DNA of 64,000 bases from Thiotrichaceae bacterium (GCA_028688145.1 JAQTYU010000002.1:434001-498000), one strand, 5' to 3'; counted from the first letter of the stretch, positions 44,401 to 53,271 are shown. A program made the numbers and translations. Notes: generated by a model not told the origin, from the sequence alone.

Positions 44401-45161
44401 GGCAGCTTAAACTGGCGTTGCGCCCCACGGCGGCGGGTTGGGAATTAGATAATTTACAAATTAACCACCCGCATTTTCAATGGATTGCGAATGGTTTATG
44501 GCAGGTCGCAACTGTTCCCCAATACACGCATTTGCAAGCCAAAGTTCGCAGTGATGATTTGGGTGAATTATTGCAGGCTTTTGGCTATGACCCGCCACCG
44601 TTACGAGGCGGAGAAACCGAATTGGCGGGGGAAAGTTACTGGGAAGGCAGTCCCTTGGCATTTTCCTTGAAAAAGCTGCGCGGGAAATTACACCTCGCCA
44701 TTGCGGAAGGGCAAATTGCGGATTTTGAACCGGGATTAGGGCGAGTTTTGGGGCTATTTGATTTACAAACTTTACCGCGCCGTTTGATTTTGGATTTCAG
44801 CGATGTGTTTTCACAGGGCTTTGGTTTTTCTAAAATTATTGGGGATTTTAATTTCGTCAATGGCTTTGCTGACACTCAAAATCTGCAATTAATCGCGCCT
44901 GCTGCAAAAATTGAGATTCAAGGACGCACGGATTTAACCGCTCGCCAATATGATCAAGTCGTCACTGTGATTCCGCATGTGTCCAACACGATTCCCGTGG
45001 TGGGCGCATTAGTGGGAGGGCTGGGGGTGGGGGCTGGGGTCTTAATTGTGCAAAAATTGCTGCAAGCTGAAATCGAACAGGCAATTAATTATCAGTATCA
45101 CATCACTGGGGCGTGGGAAAAACCTGTGATTACGCCTGTCGGGGGAACTGGAGAGGAATAG
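41472..45161 (+). CDS. yhdP: YhdP family AsmA-like phospholipid transport protein
   Basis: A 1229-residue inner-membrane-anchored protein that spans the periplasm. One N-terminal helix (ILLLLLCLGFVLGLWVF) then a long run of beta strands typical of the bridge-like AsmA family, ending in GFADTQNLQLIAPAAKIEIQ and TVIPHVSNTIPVVGALVGG, the YhdP C-terminal signature. YhdP, TamB and YdbH share the job of moving phospholipid to the outer membrane. Length and position after rng agree with orthologues; tldD, the usual next gene, is not here. Confidence 0.92.
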   Translation: MVHSCLCFYIRCLHTAWRVARILLLLLCLGFVLGLWVFTRLPEHQSALLNWVNSHWQHQLKLEKLETYWLGSNPTLALQKLTVHSAQQPHNSFTLNSVEVSLDLWESLWQRQWVTHQVYVHAPELNLLTDSAGQLQLQGFFLPIIPTVPPEPASPSKFENALSAWLQRTDLTLNLERLNFTLPQQAPLNLRAVSWVIEKHADNLQHWKLAAELLPPKAGRASHLGLSAALHWQDNALKNVAGQLQLQTFTAPATNLIAEFHSTAQADTWVIEVQPQIKVANHNNVLSSFRARWQATGELSLETDNLSLAWLPPYLNALALPLHLPILQTAATWQLQGQCARLQLEYHNVQDWNLQARCVQMGAHSQAAQFGISGITGTLALRPQQGSFQLENSQFTLTAPKLYRLPMMLMQMQGQLNWQRLEKYWQIKTEEIQAVERGMQIKLSGSVDLPEQAMPQLHLRAELRNGKIARVHTYLPEQRLPDTVAWLEKSLVGGEISEAYATLDGAADKLFDENTKNFIFKGLAKNAQLNFDPRYPPIHEIAATVDIVGRKLSVTAQQGRIFQSHLQHVLAEIPDLSADFPFLNITGKLEGTAQDGARYLQESPLKNNVDLEKGHVELSGAMDLELKLLIPLAKASHGEEKVWGKLNFKDLKIKNTQLGITLQQAKGILLFDDKQLNAEQLKALLFNKPVTLELKTTQVQGRNIVQVNLAGKADADFIKQRLTKIDEDFGKLPFYSHLKGETAWQLRLELPRPSPHTTSTSSDTYLYLASNLKGLSSDLPFPFQKKAEQSQNFTLTARLSETDQDALWIEYGNWLHSAFELQKGKLSRATVKLNALNPQLAATAGLTVDGSLPELSLSAWQKVFSEAPELKASRITKNISLQVNKLEILGQVFNQVKLKAKIQPEQIDAHFNSDALHGTIQFTKTTPEKISFNFKELHLKLPEKFAEAKPEKNSDPRPLPIIEGNIEQLQLDQRSLGQLKLALRPTAAGWELDNLQINHPHFQWIANGLWQVATVPQYTHLQAKVRSDDLGELLQAFGYDPPPLRGGETELAGESYWEGSPLAFSLKKLRGKLHLAIAEGQIADFEPGLGRVLGLFDLQTLPRRLILDFSDVFSQGFGFSKIIGDFNFVNGFADTQNLQLIAPAAKIEIQGRTDLTARQYDQVVTVIPHVSNTIPVVGALVGGLGVGAGVLIVQKLLQAEIEQAINYQYHITGAWEKPVITPVGGTGEE

Positions 45162-45189
45162 AGTGTGTAACTTGAATATTTACACACTC
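45161..45189. terminator. Bidirectional hairpin between yhdP and the convergent secreted-protein gene
   Basis: GAGTGTGTAA (45161-45170) and TTACACACTC (45180-45189) form a perfect 10-bp stem with a 9-base loop, starting at the last base of the yhdP stop. Confidence 0.7.
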
Positions 45190-45194
45190 AACGT

Positions 45195-45836
45195 TTATTT
45201 AACGCTTATTTCTTTCGAGAACATAACAGGTTTTTCACCCAGGGATAAACCAATCGGTGCGGAAACAGCACCTGAGGAACAAACCAGTGGTGCTGCACAG
45301 GTACAAGTTAAGTTTAAGGAGGCAGGAGGAGAATAATTGATGACTTGTTCTGCACCTATGCCACTGAAACGGAATACCTCTGAGGAGGACGCAGGCATAC
45401 CACCACCAGGTCCTCCTATTGTGGCTCCAGCATTAAACAGACCATAAAACTGTCCCGAAAATCCGCCAATATTGATATGGAACTGTGAAGTTTGCCCCGA
45501 AGTTAAAGTAGCTAAGGGTATTGGTGTAATGGTCAATGCACTTGCAGTCGCCGTCATTGTCGGGGCATCCGTCCCCAAATCAAGCACACTGTTAGTATTT
45601 GTAAAATTTACAGAGCTTATTGTGGTTACCGTAATATTCCACGCAGTGATATTTGCAGCAGTGACATTGCCAATGGTATCAACCGTTATTGTACCCGCAA
45701 CACTTGCGCCCGCAATAGTTCGGTTGAGTGAGCAGGTTAGAGTAGCATTAGCAGAAAATGAAATGCTGAGTAATGCAACGATAAAAAGTGATAAATAATA
45801 ACTAAAATTCCTACGCTTAAAAATACCTGATAACAT
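45195..45836 (-). CDS. Secreted Thr/Ser/Ala-rich protein, unknown
   Basis: A 213-residue exported protein with a signal peptide (basic RKRR-like start then YYLSLFIVALLSISFSANA) and a Thr/Ser/Ala/Gly-rich beta-type mature part with four Cys (TLTCSL, LTCTCAAPLVCSS). AGGAAAC 8 bases before the ATG at 45836 favours this start over 45875. The pattern resembles fimbrial-like or surface beta proteins, but no known domain is recognised. Confidence 0.65.
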   Translation of the reverse strand: MLSGIFKRRNFSYYLSLFIVALLSISFSANATLTCSLNRTIAGASVAGTITVDTIGNVTAANITAWNITVTTISSVNFTNTNSVLDLGTDAPTMTATASALTITPIPLATLTSGQTSQFHINIGGFSGQFYGLFNAGATIGGPGGGMPASSSEVFRFSGIGAEQVINYSPPASLNLTCTCAAPLVCSSGAVSAPIGLSLGEKPVMFSKEISVK

Positions 45837-45998
45837 CAATGTGTTTCCTAATAATCTAAGTTGGTCGAAACGCAATTTTAGCAGAGATAATTAGGATTAA
45901 ATAATACTTAAATTAACAGGTTATTGATTGGGAATGGGTATGTTTCTTAGTGGAAAGTGGTAATTTTTGTATTCAACTGTATCAATCCTGCGAAACAC

Positions 45999-46026
45999 AA
46001 AGAGGAATGGCAAGCCATTCCTCTTT
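45999..46026 (-). terminator. Rho-independent terminator of the sulfur globule-like gene
   Basis: AAAGAGGAATGGC and GCCATTCCTCTTT form a perfect 13-bp stem with a 2-base loop; T-rich on the minus strand, 24 bases after the stop. Confidence 0.9.
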
Positions 46027-46049
46027 ATTCGCGCTGTCTTCAGAAATAA

Positions 46050-46487
46050 TTATTTCTGTGCAGGAGCAGCCTGTTGTTGTGGAGCTTGAGGGGCTTGTTG
46101 AGGCGCGCCGTAAGGATAGCCACCGACAGGAGGATAACCACCATAACCGCCAACGGGAGGATACCCGTAGCCACCGACAGGAGGATAACCATAACCGCCA
46201 ACGGGAGGATAATAGCCGCCGTAGTAAGGATTACCGTATCCATACCCGTAACCTTGCCCTTGTCCTTGACCATAGCCTTGACCGCGTCCACCGCCTGAGA
46301 AATTCATGTTGAAGTCGCCATTTCCCCAGCCGTTGCCGTCAAAAGGACCCCAACTATTGTTATAGCCATTGTTATAACCACCAGGACCACCCCAACCAGG
46401 CATACCCCACCACGCATTAGCGGATGCAGTAAAAGCAGCGGTTCCTAACACTGCGGAAATTGCTAAAGCCTTAAATAATTTTTTCAT
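46050..46487 (-). CDS. Sulfur globule protein-like Gly/Tyr/Pro-rich secreted protein
   Basis: A 145-residue exported protein. Signal peptide [20 protein letters not shown] then ASANA, followed by [15 protein letters not shown], a [19 protein letters not shown] block that closely resembles the Sgp family of purple sulfur bacteria, then Tyr/Gly runs, four tandem YPPVGGY units (about 92-122) and a Pro/Gln/Ala tail. Sulfur globule proteins coat periplasmic sulfur deposits in sulfur oxidisers. GAGG precedes the ATG and a strong terminator follows. The YPPVGGY part differs from the classic proteins. Family assignment good, role inferred. Confidence 0.8.
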   Translation of the reverse strand: MKKLFKALAISAVLGTAAFTASANAWWGMPGWGGPGGYNNGYNNSWGPFDGNGWGNGDFNMNFSGGGRGQGYGQGQGQGYGYGYGNPYYGGYYPPVGGYGYPPVGGYGYPPVGGYGGYPPVGGYPYGAPQQAPQAPQQQAAPAQK

Positions 46488-46735
46488 GATCGCCTCTTCA
46501 ACCAGAATGATGATAATTACGCTTAACTACACCCACCTTAAGACATATCGATGATGCGCAATAATACTCGCAAGCTATATAAACTAGCAGTAATATTATT
46601 AATCTCTAATATAATCGATTAAATTCACCTTAACAAGATGTGAGTTAGCGTATTTTCTTCTTTAATAGAACTTCTAGACTTTTCTATTGGAATAAGTCAC
46701 CTTTACGTTCATCAATTCCATGCTCAGAGATTATC

Positions 46736-47056
46736 ATGAAAATTTCACATCGTTTGTTCCTAATTCTTCTAGGCTTAGTGTTTTTTGGCGTATCCGCTGC
46801 ACAAAGTCCGAATGCACCTTTCAATTTTGAAGGTAAAATTGTTTATTTAGAGATGGAAGGGGGATTTTATGGAATTGTTAGTAGCGAGGGGCAAAAATAT
46901 TTAGCCACTAATTTGCCACGCATGTTACAACAAACTAATTTAAGAGTGCGTGGTAAAGCGGTGTTACAAGCCAATACTTTGGGGATTCATCAGTGGGGGG
47001 AATATATTCAATTGCTAGACATCAGCCCACGCTGCCCGCTACAACGCAGTGAGTAA
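46736..47056 (+). CDS. Small exported protein, unknown
   Basis: A 106-residue protein with signal peptide (MKISHRLFLILLGLVFFGVS then AAQS) and a compact beta-rich remainder: NFEGKIVYLEMEGGFYGIVS, GQKYLATNLP and LRVRGKAVLQANTLGIHQWG, an OB-like or NirD-like strand pattern. No known family is recognised. Monocistronic, convergent with the Cache-domain gene. Confidence 0.7.
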   Translation: MKISHRLFLILLGLVFFGVSAAQSPNAPFNFEGKIVYLEMEGGFYGIVSSEGQKYLATNLPRMLQQTNLRVRGKAVLQANTLGIHQWGEYIQLLDISPRCPLQRSE

Positions 47057-47093
47057 CTTGTAAATTTAAACTGGGGAGTTTGCAGGAAATACG

Positions 47094-47114
47094 CCGCCCT
47101 TATAAAAAGGGCGG
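47094..47114. terminator. GC-rich hairpin between convergent genes
   Basis: CCGCCCTT and AAGGGCGG with a 5-base loop, 38 bases after one gene and 24 before the stop of the other. No T-run. Confidence 0.5.
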
Positions 47115-47137
47115 GTTGATGAACTCATCAAATGTAT

Positions 47138-47674
47138 TTATTTAGACAACAACACGTTTAGGGTTTCAACCGTGGTATTGTCCCCATAAATCCCCGCGCC
47201 AACTTGGTATTTTGAATCTTGCGCTTGCAAGTTATACGAAAACTTCGGAGAACCTTCGGTATCGCCGGGTTTTGGCCACGAATATTTCACCCAACCGCCG
47301 TCAGGTTCGAGCGCGGCACGACACATCTCTTCAAAAAATAAATTGCCCGCATAATCACGCAAGGACATAATCGGCTTTCCAATCAAGCTTTCTTTAATTG
47401 GATGTGCACTCATCTTGTCCGCTTCGCAATTATATACAAAAATATAGGTATCTTTCCAAACCCAAGGATTTCCCTCAATTTCATTAAACTGCGCTAAATC
47501 CGCATCAGTTTTTAAAACTTCAGCAGCGGCTCTAACTTTAGCAATCACTTCTTCAGGGGTCGCATGTCCTAAGGGAATAATTTGAATCTTATGGGTGTCT
47601 GGTTGTTCTGGCGCAGCCCATAGCGTGGGGCTTAGTAATGAACCCACAATGACACAAAATGCAATTTTTTTCAT
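47138..47674 (-). CDS. Periplasmic single Cache-domain protein
   Basis: A 178-residue exported protein: signal peptide MKKIAFCVIVGSLLSPTLWA, then a small-molecule sensor-like Cache domain with VWKDTYIFVYNCEADKMSAH, LIGKPIMSLRDYAGNLFFEE and GGWVKYSWPKPGDTEGSPKF. These match the sCache_2-type pattern where a CDG-like loop is followed by the WVxYxWP strand. Alone, it has no output domain, so it is a soluble ligand-binding protein that may work with a separate receptor. The ligand is unknown. Confidence 0.82.
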   Translation of the reverse strand: MKKIAFCVIVGSLLSPTLWAAPEQPDTHKIQIIPLGHATPEEVIAKVRAAAEVLKTDADLAQFNEIEGNPWVWKDTYIFVYNCEADKMSAHPIKESLIGKPIMSLRDYAGNLFFEEMCRAALEPDGGWVKYSWPKPGDTEGSPKFSYNLQAQDSKYQVGAGIYGDNTTVETLNVLLSK

Positions 47675-47727
47675 TCTCTCCTCCTCAACTGAGCATTACA
47701 GCAATTATAGTTACATAAACAAAAGTT

Positions 47728-48951
47728 TTACTCAAGTTTTAGCTGGCTTATTCTGTTGATAAATATAAGGTTATTTTCTGCTAACGCCAAAGCCAAGCCT
47801 TGTTGATAATGCACACAAGCTTGCACATTATCTTGCTGTTGCTGAAAAATTTCACCTAACAAATAATGAATTGCAGCACTGCTTTGCAATTCTAAACTTG
47901 CCCGCAAATAAAAAATAGCTTTATCAATTTGATGGGCGTGTAAATGTAAACGTCCCAAAGCTTCAAATAAATCTACATCGTTTGGATATTGTTTCAGCAA
48001 GCTTTCTGCAAATTGCAACTGTCTGGGTAAATCAGCACTTTTTATGCCAGCATACATTTTTAATAAAGGCTTATCCCAATGATAACGCAAGACTTCGCGC
48101 AACAAGGCTTCTAAGCTTTCCATATCGCCTTGCGCTTGCAAATAGCTCGCATAAATCCGCACAAAGTTTGCTTGTAAACGTTGAGTTTTTGGCAGTTTTG
48201 CCCAAATATTCGCAGCAACTGTCAAATTTTCCGCAGTCTGCAATTGACGTTGCAACAAAGCAAGCTGCACATGCTGTTCTAAACTGGCTAAATGCTCGTT
48301 GGGCGCAACTTTACGTTTCCGTAATTCAGGCAATAATTTCACCAAGGCTTCCCAATCGGCTAAATGCAAATATAAGCTCGCCAATACTTGTAAAACCTGT
48401 GGATTTTTCGGGGCTTGCTGATAAGCATCCAGCGCGGCATTTAACGCCAGCACAGGCTGAGTTTGAACTTGCGCTTGCCATAAATACAGGCTTACCGCGT
48501 GTTGCGGTAATAATTCCAAAGCTTTCACAAAATGCGCTTGGGCGACGTGAAAACTTTGTTGCTGAGTCGCCGCATACGCCGCAATTAAATAATGCAACGC
48601 GCCTAATTCGCCTGTGGACACAGTTTTTAAAGCTGAATCTTCAGCAACTTGCCATTGATTTTGCACTGTGGCACTGAGCGCGTTAAACAAGGCTTGCGTG
48701 GCTTTGCGCTGATGATAACGGCTATAACGCGTGGTGAAATAATGCGGAATTGCGCCCAGCCAGCTTAAAATCCGTGTTGATTGGTAAGTCAAAAATCCCA
48801 GTACAAATAACGCCAATAAAAACGCCGCCAAACTGGTTTCTAGCGTCCAATTGCCGCGCCCCATCATCACAAAACCGGGGTCTTCCAAAGCAAACAAGGT
48901 GAATAACACCGCGCCAAACATCAACCCCAACACCACAAACAAGGTTTTCAT
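47728..48951 (-). CDS. hemY: HemY-like TPR membrane protein
   Basis: A 407-residue inner-membrane protein of the HemY N-terminal family: two N-terminal helices (TLFVVLGLMFGAVLFTLFAL and SLAAFLLALFVLGFLTYQS) then TPR repeats to the end (for example SLYLWQAQVQTQPVLALNAA and DVDLFEALGRLHLHAHQIDK). Not the protoporphyrinogen oxidase of Gram-positives that has the same name. Last gene of hemCDXY, overlapping hemX by 4 bases. It affects haem synthesis in enterobacteria by an unclear route. Confidence 0.93.
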   Translation of the reverse strand: MKTLFVVLGLMFGAVLFTLFALEDPGFVMMGRGNWTLETSLAAFLLALFVLGFLTYQSTRILSWLGAIPHYFTTRYSRYHQRKATQALFNALSATVQNQWQVAEDSALKTVSTGELGALHYLIAAYAATQQQSFHVAQAHFVKALELLPQHAVSLYLWQAQVQTQPVLALNAALDAYQQAPKNPQVLQVLASLYLHLADWEALVKLLPELRKRKVAPNEHLASLEQHVQLALLQRQLQTAENLTVAANIWAKLPKTQRLQANFVRIYASYLQAQGDMESLEALLREVLRYHWDKPLLKMYAGIKSADLPRQLQFAESLLKQYPNDVDLFEALGRLHLHAHQIDKAIFYLRASLELQSSAAIHYLLGEIFQQQQDNVQACVHYQQGLALALAENNLIFINRISQLKLE

Positions 48952-49982
48952 GGGTTTTTCAGCTCCATGAGTGCGGGAGTCAAATGGTGCATCAGTTGCA
49001 GCGAACCTGAAATATCGGGCAAATTCGGCGCAATCACTTCTTGTTGCATTGCATCTAAACTTTGTTGTAACTGTTTGACTTCATTATTAGTTTGGTCGTA
49101 ATAACGTTTTAGCCAAGCCTGCGCATTGCGTAAACTTTCACGAAATTGTTTTTGATCGCGCCGCAACAAAGCCGCGTGCGCAGTTTCTAAATGTAGGCGC
49201 AAAGTTTCCGCCACAAAATAGCGTTGTGTGCTGGTCAACAAGCCCGTGCTGGCTTCGCTGCTGTAACGAATCACCACGACTTGCTTTAATTGCTCTTCTA
49301 AATTCCCTAACAAGCCGTTTTCTGGGGAAATTTGTGAGGCTTTCTCAGTGGTAATTGCACCACGCTGTAAATTCTGTAATAAAGGGAAGTTTTCATAATT
49401 TTTCAAATAACTGCGCAAACGTACCGCCAAACCATCAATATCCACCGTGCCCAGCGCGTGTAGTTTTTGCAGTTCTTCGGCAAGTTTGGCGCGCACAGGC
49501 AAATAGCTGGGATTATTTAAACGCTTCAATCGCTCATCCGCCAATTCTAAGGCTCGCAATGCACCCGCACTGTCTTGCGCCAGTAAAATGCGTTGGTTGG
49601 CAATGGTCAGCAAATGTGAAACTTCTGCGGCAATCCAGTCGGAATTCTCTTGAGGACGCAGTGCATTCAATTGGGCGACAACTTGTAATTGTTGTTCGCT
49701 TAAAAACTTCTGACGTTGTTGCAGTGCCTCAACTAATTGAGTACTGGGTTGATTTTGTTGTAAGACAGTCAGCGATTTTTGCAATTCTTGAACTTGTTCC
49801 GCTAATTGTAAATTTTGCTGCCCTAATTGTTGCTGCACGGTTTGCAAATGTTGCCACAGTAAATAACTGGCTGCGGCGGCGGTCACCATCAACACAAACA
49901 TGCCAAAACCGAAGCTGCTGCGCCGTGGGGCGGGCGTTGGCGGCGGTAAATTGACGACTTCGGGGGGAGATTTATCGAACAT
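48948..49982 (-). CDS. hemX: HemX-like coiled-coil membrane protein
   Basis: A 344-residue protein with a Pro-rich cytoplasmic start, one transmembrane helix (FGMFVLMVTAAAASYLLW), and a periplasmic coiled coil rich in Gln and Leu (QLGQQNLQLAEQVQELQKSL). The C-terminal helical region has EVSHLLTIANQRILLAQDSA, the most conserved HemX block. Once thought a uroporphyrinogen methyltransferase, HemX lacks a SAM-binding site here too. It overlaps hemD by 11 bases and hemY by 4. Confidence 0.92.
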   Translation of the reverse strand: MFDKSPPEVVNLPPPTPAPRRSSFGFGMFVLMVTAAAASYLLWQHLQTVQQQLGQQNLQLAEQVQELQKSLTVLQQNQPSTQLVEALQQRQKFLSEQQLQVVAQLNALRPQENSDWIAAEVSHLLTIANQRILLAQDSAGALRALELADERLKRLNNPSYLPVRAKLAEELQKLHALGTVDIDGLAVRLRSYLKNYENFPLLQNLQRGAITTEKASQISPENGLLGNLEEQLKQVVVIRYSSEASTGLLTSTQRYFVAETLRLHLETAHAALLRRDQKQFRESLRNAQAWLKRYYDQTNNEVKQLQQSLDAMQQEVIAPNLPDISGSLQLMHHLTPALMELKNP

Positions 49983-50718
49983 GGGGGTTCACCTGTTGCC
50001 ATTCGAGCAGGGCTTGAATCAAGCCTTCATCACTCGCCTGCCTTGCCGCAAACAGCGGGGCTTGCCAGTCGGGGGCGGCGATGCGTTCACTGATGAGCAC
50101 AAGGGGAGTGTGGCGTAACCATGCACAATTCCCCAATAAAATAGCGAGGTTTTTCAAGCCTTCACTGCTGGTAATTAAAATTATATCGACTTTTTCAGGA
50201 TTTTTCTCTAACTGCGGTAAAACTCGGCAATAAACATTGCAATATTCGATTCGTGCGCCGCGTACTTTTAAGCTTTCTGCCAGCAATTCACGCCCACCTT
50301 CACCGCGCATAATCACCACATGCTCATTATATAAATTTTGTAATTCAGGCAGCGTTAATAAACTTTCGCTGTTAAAGGGTGGTGGTGCAGCTTTCACATT
50401 TAAATTATAAAGTTGTAAAGCTTGTGCGGTGCTTTTTCCAACCGCAAAACACGGAATTATTTTTAAAAGCTGTGGATTTATCGCTAATAAAGTCGGTAGC
50501 GCATATTCCACCGCATTAGTGCTGATAAAAATCAGTTTTTGAATGTGCGCTAAATTTTCCGCAACTTGCTGCAATGCCTGATTATCTGCAATCGCTTCAA
50601 TTTGTAACACGGGCAGGCGCACCGCAATCGCGCCCAATTCCTCCAAAGCGGCACACAAGGGCGCGGCTTGGGCTTCGGGGCGGGTGACTAACACGCGCAC
50701 GCCTGCCAGCGGTTTCAT
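49972..50718 (-). CDS. hemD: Uroporphyrinogen-III synthase
   Basis: Cyclises hydroxymethylbilane to uroporphyrinogen III, inverting ring D. 248 residues, usual length. Sequence conservation in this family is low; recognised parts are the N-terminal [15 protein letters not shown], the [12 protein letters not shown] block near 65 and [19 protein letters not shown] near 172. Second gene of the hem operon, overlapping hemC by 4 bases. Confidence 0.93.
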   Translation of the reverse strand: MKPLAGVRVLVTRPEAQAAPLCAALEELGAIAVRLPVLQIEAIADNQALQQVAENLAHIQKLIFISTNAVEYALPTLLAINPQLLKIIPCFAVGKSTAQALQLYNLNVKAAPPPFNSESLLTLPELQNLYNEHVVIMRGEGGRELLAESLKVRGARIEYCNVYCRVLPQLEKNPEKVDIILITSSEGLKNLAILLGNCAWLRHTPLVLISERIAAPDWQAPLFAARQASDEGLIQALLEWQQVNPHVR

Positions 50719-51647
50719 GGGTGCAATAAACTTTGCAAAATCTTGTCCGCGCCTTGTTCAATCAGGTGTTGCGCCACCGCCCGCCCAAGTTGTTCGGCAT
50801 CGGCAACGTGCCCGCGAATTTCACTGCGTAAAATTTCCGAGCCATCCGCAGAAGCGACTAAACCGCGCAAATACAACTCGCCCGGCACATTGATTTCTGC
50901 AAAGCCTGCAATCGGGACTTGGCAACTGCCGCCGAGGGTGTTGTTAATGGCACGTTCTGCGCGTACCCGTTGTTGGGTGGCAATGTCGTTTAAAGGGGCA
51001 ATAATGGCTTTCGTTTCAGCATCATCGCTGCGGCATTCTATTCCGATTGCGCCTTGTCCAATCGCGGGCAACATGGTTTCTGGGGCGATAAATTGGCGAA
51101 TGCGCTCGTTTAATTTGAGGCGGTGCAAACCTGCGGCGGCTAATAAAATTGCGTCGAATTCGCCTTGGTCTAATTTTCCCAATCGCGTGCCGACGTTGCC
51201 GCGCAAGATTTTAATCGTTAAATCAGGACGTAAGGCGAGTAATTGGCTTTGGCGGCGCAGGCTCGACGTGCCAACAATGGCGTTTTGTGGCAAGGCTTCC
51301 AAACTGTCGTAATTGTTGGAAACGAAGGCATCACGCGGGTCTTCACGTAGCATGATGATGGCGAGTTCTAAGCCTTTGGGGAATTCGACGGGCACATCTT
51401 TCATGGAGTGTACCGCAATGTCGGCATCGGCATTGAGCAAGCCTTGCTCTAATTCTTTGACAAATAAGCCTTTTCCACCGATTTTTGCAAGCGGCGCGTC
51501 AAGGATTTTGTCGCCTTGGGTGGTCATTTCGACCAGTTCAATTTGTAATTGGGGATGCAAGGCGAGAATCGCATCGCGTACATGGTAGGCTTGCCACAGG
51601 GCGAGCGGGCTTTTGCGGGTGGCAATTCTTAAGGTAGTTTTGTGCAT
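50715..51647 (-). CDS. hemC: Porphobilinogen deaminase (hydroxymethylbilane synthase)
   Basis: Joins four porphobilinogens into hydroxymethylbilane. 310 residues. Motifs: [14 protein letters not shown] near 7, [14 protein letters not shown] near 80, [15 protein letters not shown] near 131, and the cofactor-binding Cys at residue 242 in [12 protein letters not shown]. First gene of the hemC-hemD-hemX-hemY operon, in the order known from E. coli. hemA and other haem genes lie elsewhere. Confidence 0.96.
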   Translation of the reverse strand: MHKTTLRIATRKSPLALWQAYHVRDAILALHPQLQIELVEMTTQGDKILDAPLAKIGGKGLFVKELEQGLLNADADIAVHSMKDVPVEFPKGLELAIIMLREDPRDAFVSNNYDSLEALPQNAIVGTSSLRRQSQLLALRPDLTIKILRGNVGTRLGKLDQGEFDAILLAAAGLHRLKLNERIRQFIAPETMLPAIGQGAIGIECRSDDAETKAIIAPLNDIATQQRVRAERAINNTLGGSCQVPIAGFAEINVPGELYLRGLVASADGSEILRSEIRGHVADAEQLGRAVAQHLIEQGADKILQSLLHP

Positions 51648-51694
51648 TCTATTTTATGACTTAAGTTATTAATTAGATTTGAGTTTATGGTTTA

Positions 51695-51853
51695 CTGCGC
51701 CCCTAAATTCCTTTAACTTCCCCCTTTGGAAAAGGGGGATTGAGGGGGATTTAAGATAGTGGCAATAATCGATATTTTTAAATCCCCCCTGCCCCCTTTT
51801 CCAAAGGGGGGGGTGATTATTATCTTTAGCCCATTTTAGGGGGTTGGGGGCTT
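51695..51853. repeat. Nested inverted repeat (family E outside, family D inside)
   Basis: Outer: CTGCGCCCCTAAATTCC (51695-51711) and TTTAGCCC...GGGGGTTGGGGGC (51824-51851). Inner: CCCCCTTTGGAAAAGGGGG with GGGGGATTTAA (51720-51753) against TTTAAATCCCCCC and CCCCCTTTTCCAAAGGGGG (51777-51810). Lies between hemC and the glycosyltransferase, non-coding. Confidence 0.85.
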
Positions 51854-51901
51854 CTTTAAAACGGGGCATTATTCTGGCACATTTGCACTGAAAATTTTAA
51901 T

Positions 51902-52759
51902 TTATTCTTGTAACAGCTGCGCTTGAAATTCATTGAAATTCTGACATTGTCCCGCTTGATAGGCATCCCAAAACTGTTCGTTCAGGTCAAATTTATGTTT
52001 AAACATGTTCAATAAATCGGCTCTGAATTGGGGCAAGTATTCGTTTAGATAAATATTTTTGCCTAAATTATCCACTGCGCTGAGCTTATTTAAAATCGTT
52101 TGATAGCCGTTTTTCGCCCGAAAATAGCCTTCAGGCATAGTATTACAAATTGAATTTGTATGAGTTCGATAACTCAATAAGGGCTGCGGATATATGTAAA
52201 TGCCTTCCGTCTTATATAACAAACGTAGGTTAAATAATACATCTTCTGCAAAGAAAATATCTTCATCCCATTTTTGCAGATAATTGCGGTGAAAGACAGG
52301 AAAAAAAGGCAGGGTCCAGCACATTGTGGAGTTCAGTGTCACCCAGTTTTCAGTGTCGGGCGGCAGGACGCGCCCTAAAAAGGCATGGGTTTCATATTGA
52401 ATAATTTGGTGATTATCACACGCGATACCATATTGCAGGGCGTATTTGCCTAAAATGGCAAGACGATTGGCTTGGATAACATCGTCGGCATCAACACAGG
52501 ATAATAAATCTCCTTGTGCTGCTTCCAAGCCAAGATTACGCGCCACAGAAGGACCGGCTGCAATTTTTCCTGTGCTCAAAATCGTTAATTTTTTGCCGAT
52601 GAGGGGGCGCAATAAAGTTTCATATTCGTCTGCTTGCAAGTCATCTGCAACAACCAACCATTCCCAGTCTTTCATGTCTTGTTGCAACAAACTCAAAGCC
52701 AAATCAGGCAAGAAGGATTGGGCGCGGTAGGCAGGTGTAATCACGCTGAAACGCAACAT
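51902..52759 (-). CDS. Family 2 glycosyltransferase
   Basis: A 285-residue GT-A enzyme. N-terminal MLRFSVITPAYRAQSFLPDL, nucleotide-binding LVVADD near 34, AAGPSVARNLGLEAAQGDLL near 66 and the DxD metal motif CVDADDV near 88; an acceptor-side WDEDIFFAEDVLFNLRL block with ED near 170. The start at 52759 gives the normal family N-terminus; a frame from 52801 adds 14 residues. Transfers an unknown sugar, probably in polysaccharide synthesis. It stands alone, with no glycan cluster beside it. Confidence 0.88.
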   Translation of the reverse strand: MLRFSVITPAYRAQSFLPDLALSLLQQDMKDWEWLVVADDLQADEYETLLRPLIGKKLTILSTGKIAAGPSVARNLGLEAAQGDLLSCVDADDVIQANRLAILGKYALQYGIACDNHQIIQYETHAFLGRVLPPDTENWVTLNSTMCWTLPFFPVFHRNYLQKWDEDIFFAEDVLFNLRLLYKTEGIYIYPQPLLSYRTHTNSICNTMPEGYFRAKNGYQTILNKLSAVDNLGKNIYLNEYLPQFRADLLNMFKHKFDLNEQFWDAYQAGQCQNFNEFQAQLLQE

Positions 52760-53271
52760 TGAAATCGCTATAAACTCTATAACTGATTGAAGGGTTTTCA
52801 TAACTTACAATACTATTGAGACATAGGGCAAGGCTCATAAGGTAAATTATCTTCTTTAAATCTCTGAGAAAATGGCTATCAAAACATATACTGAATAATT
52901 AAAATTTTGGCAGTGCTAAACAAGTAGGGAGTAGTTGTAATGACTACATCTCACTGTACCTTGTAGCCACGTTCCTGATAAACAAGTTCTTGCACCCATG
53001 TCTCTTGGATTCGGTTCGTCTACGTAGGAGAATGAACCGCCCATACTTGTAGCTGACAGGACGCTGCGTGTTTCCGCTCCTTATCACCTAAAGCAGGCTC
53101 ATCCAGTTATCTTAGCAAGGTTTATCGTAAATACTTTTGGCTATTTTCCAACACCAGCTCCTGCCTCCTTTTTCAAAGGGGATGAGGTTAAAAGACAAAC
53201 GCATAAGAAAATTACGATAACATGCTTTATAATGTATTTTAATTTTATCCCATACCTAAATAGGAACGCAC
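52760..53271. other. Intergenic region with decayed, unidentified sequence
   Basis: About 510 bases. The part 52910-53120 is less AT-rich and holds short stretches open in several minus-strand frames but broken by stops, as in an old coding or mobile remnant; no family recognised. CTTTTTCAAAGGGG near 53170 is a partial family D repeat. The rraA promoter is probably in the AT-rich last 80 bases. Confidence 0.4.

Noticed and set aside
45472-45798. 108-codon Val/Ala-rich plus-strand frame
   Set aside because: Complement of the Thr/Ala-rich secreted protein gene on the minus strand, which has a ribosome site and signal peptide.
46040-46312. Arg/His-rich plus-strand frames opposite the sulfur globule gene
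   Set aside because: Shadows of the Gly/Tyr/Pro repeats; no ribosome site, and the minus strand has signal peptide and terminator.
47728-48951. Protoporphyrinogen oxidase (Gram-positive HemY)
   Set aside because: No FAD-binding motif; the protein is a membrane-anchored TPR protein in the hemCDXY order.
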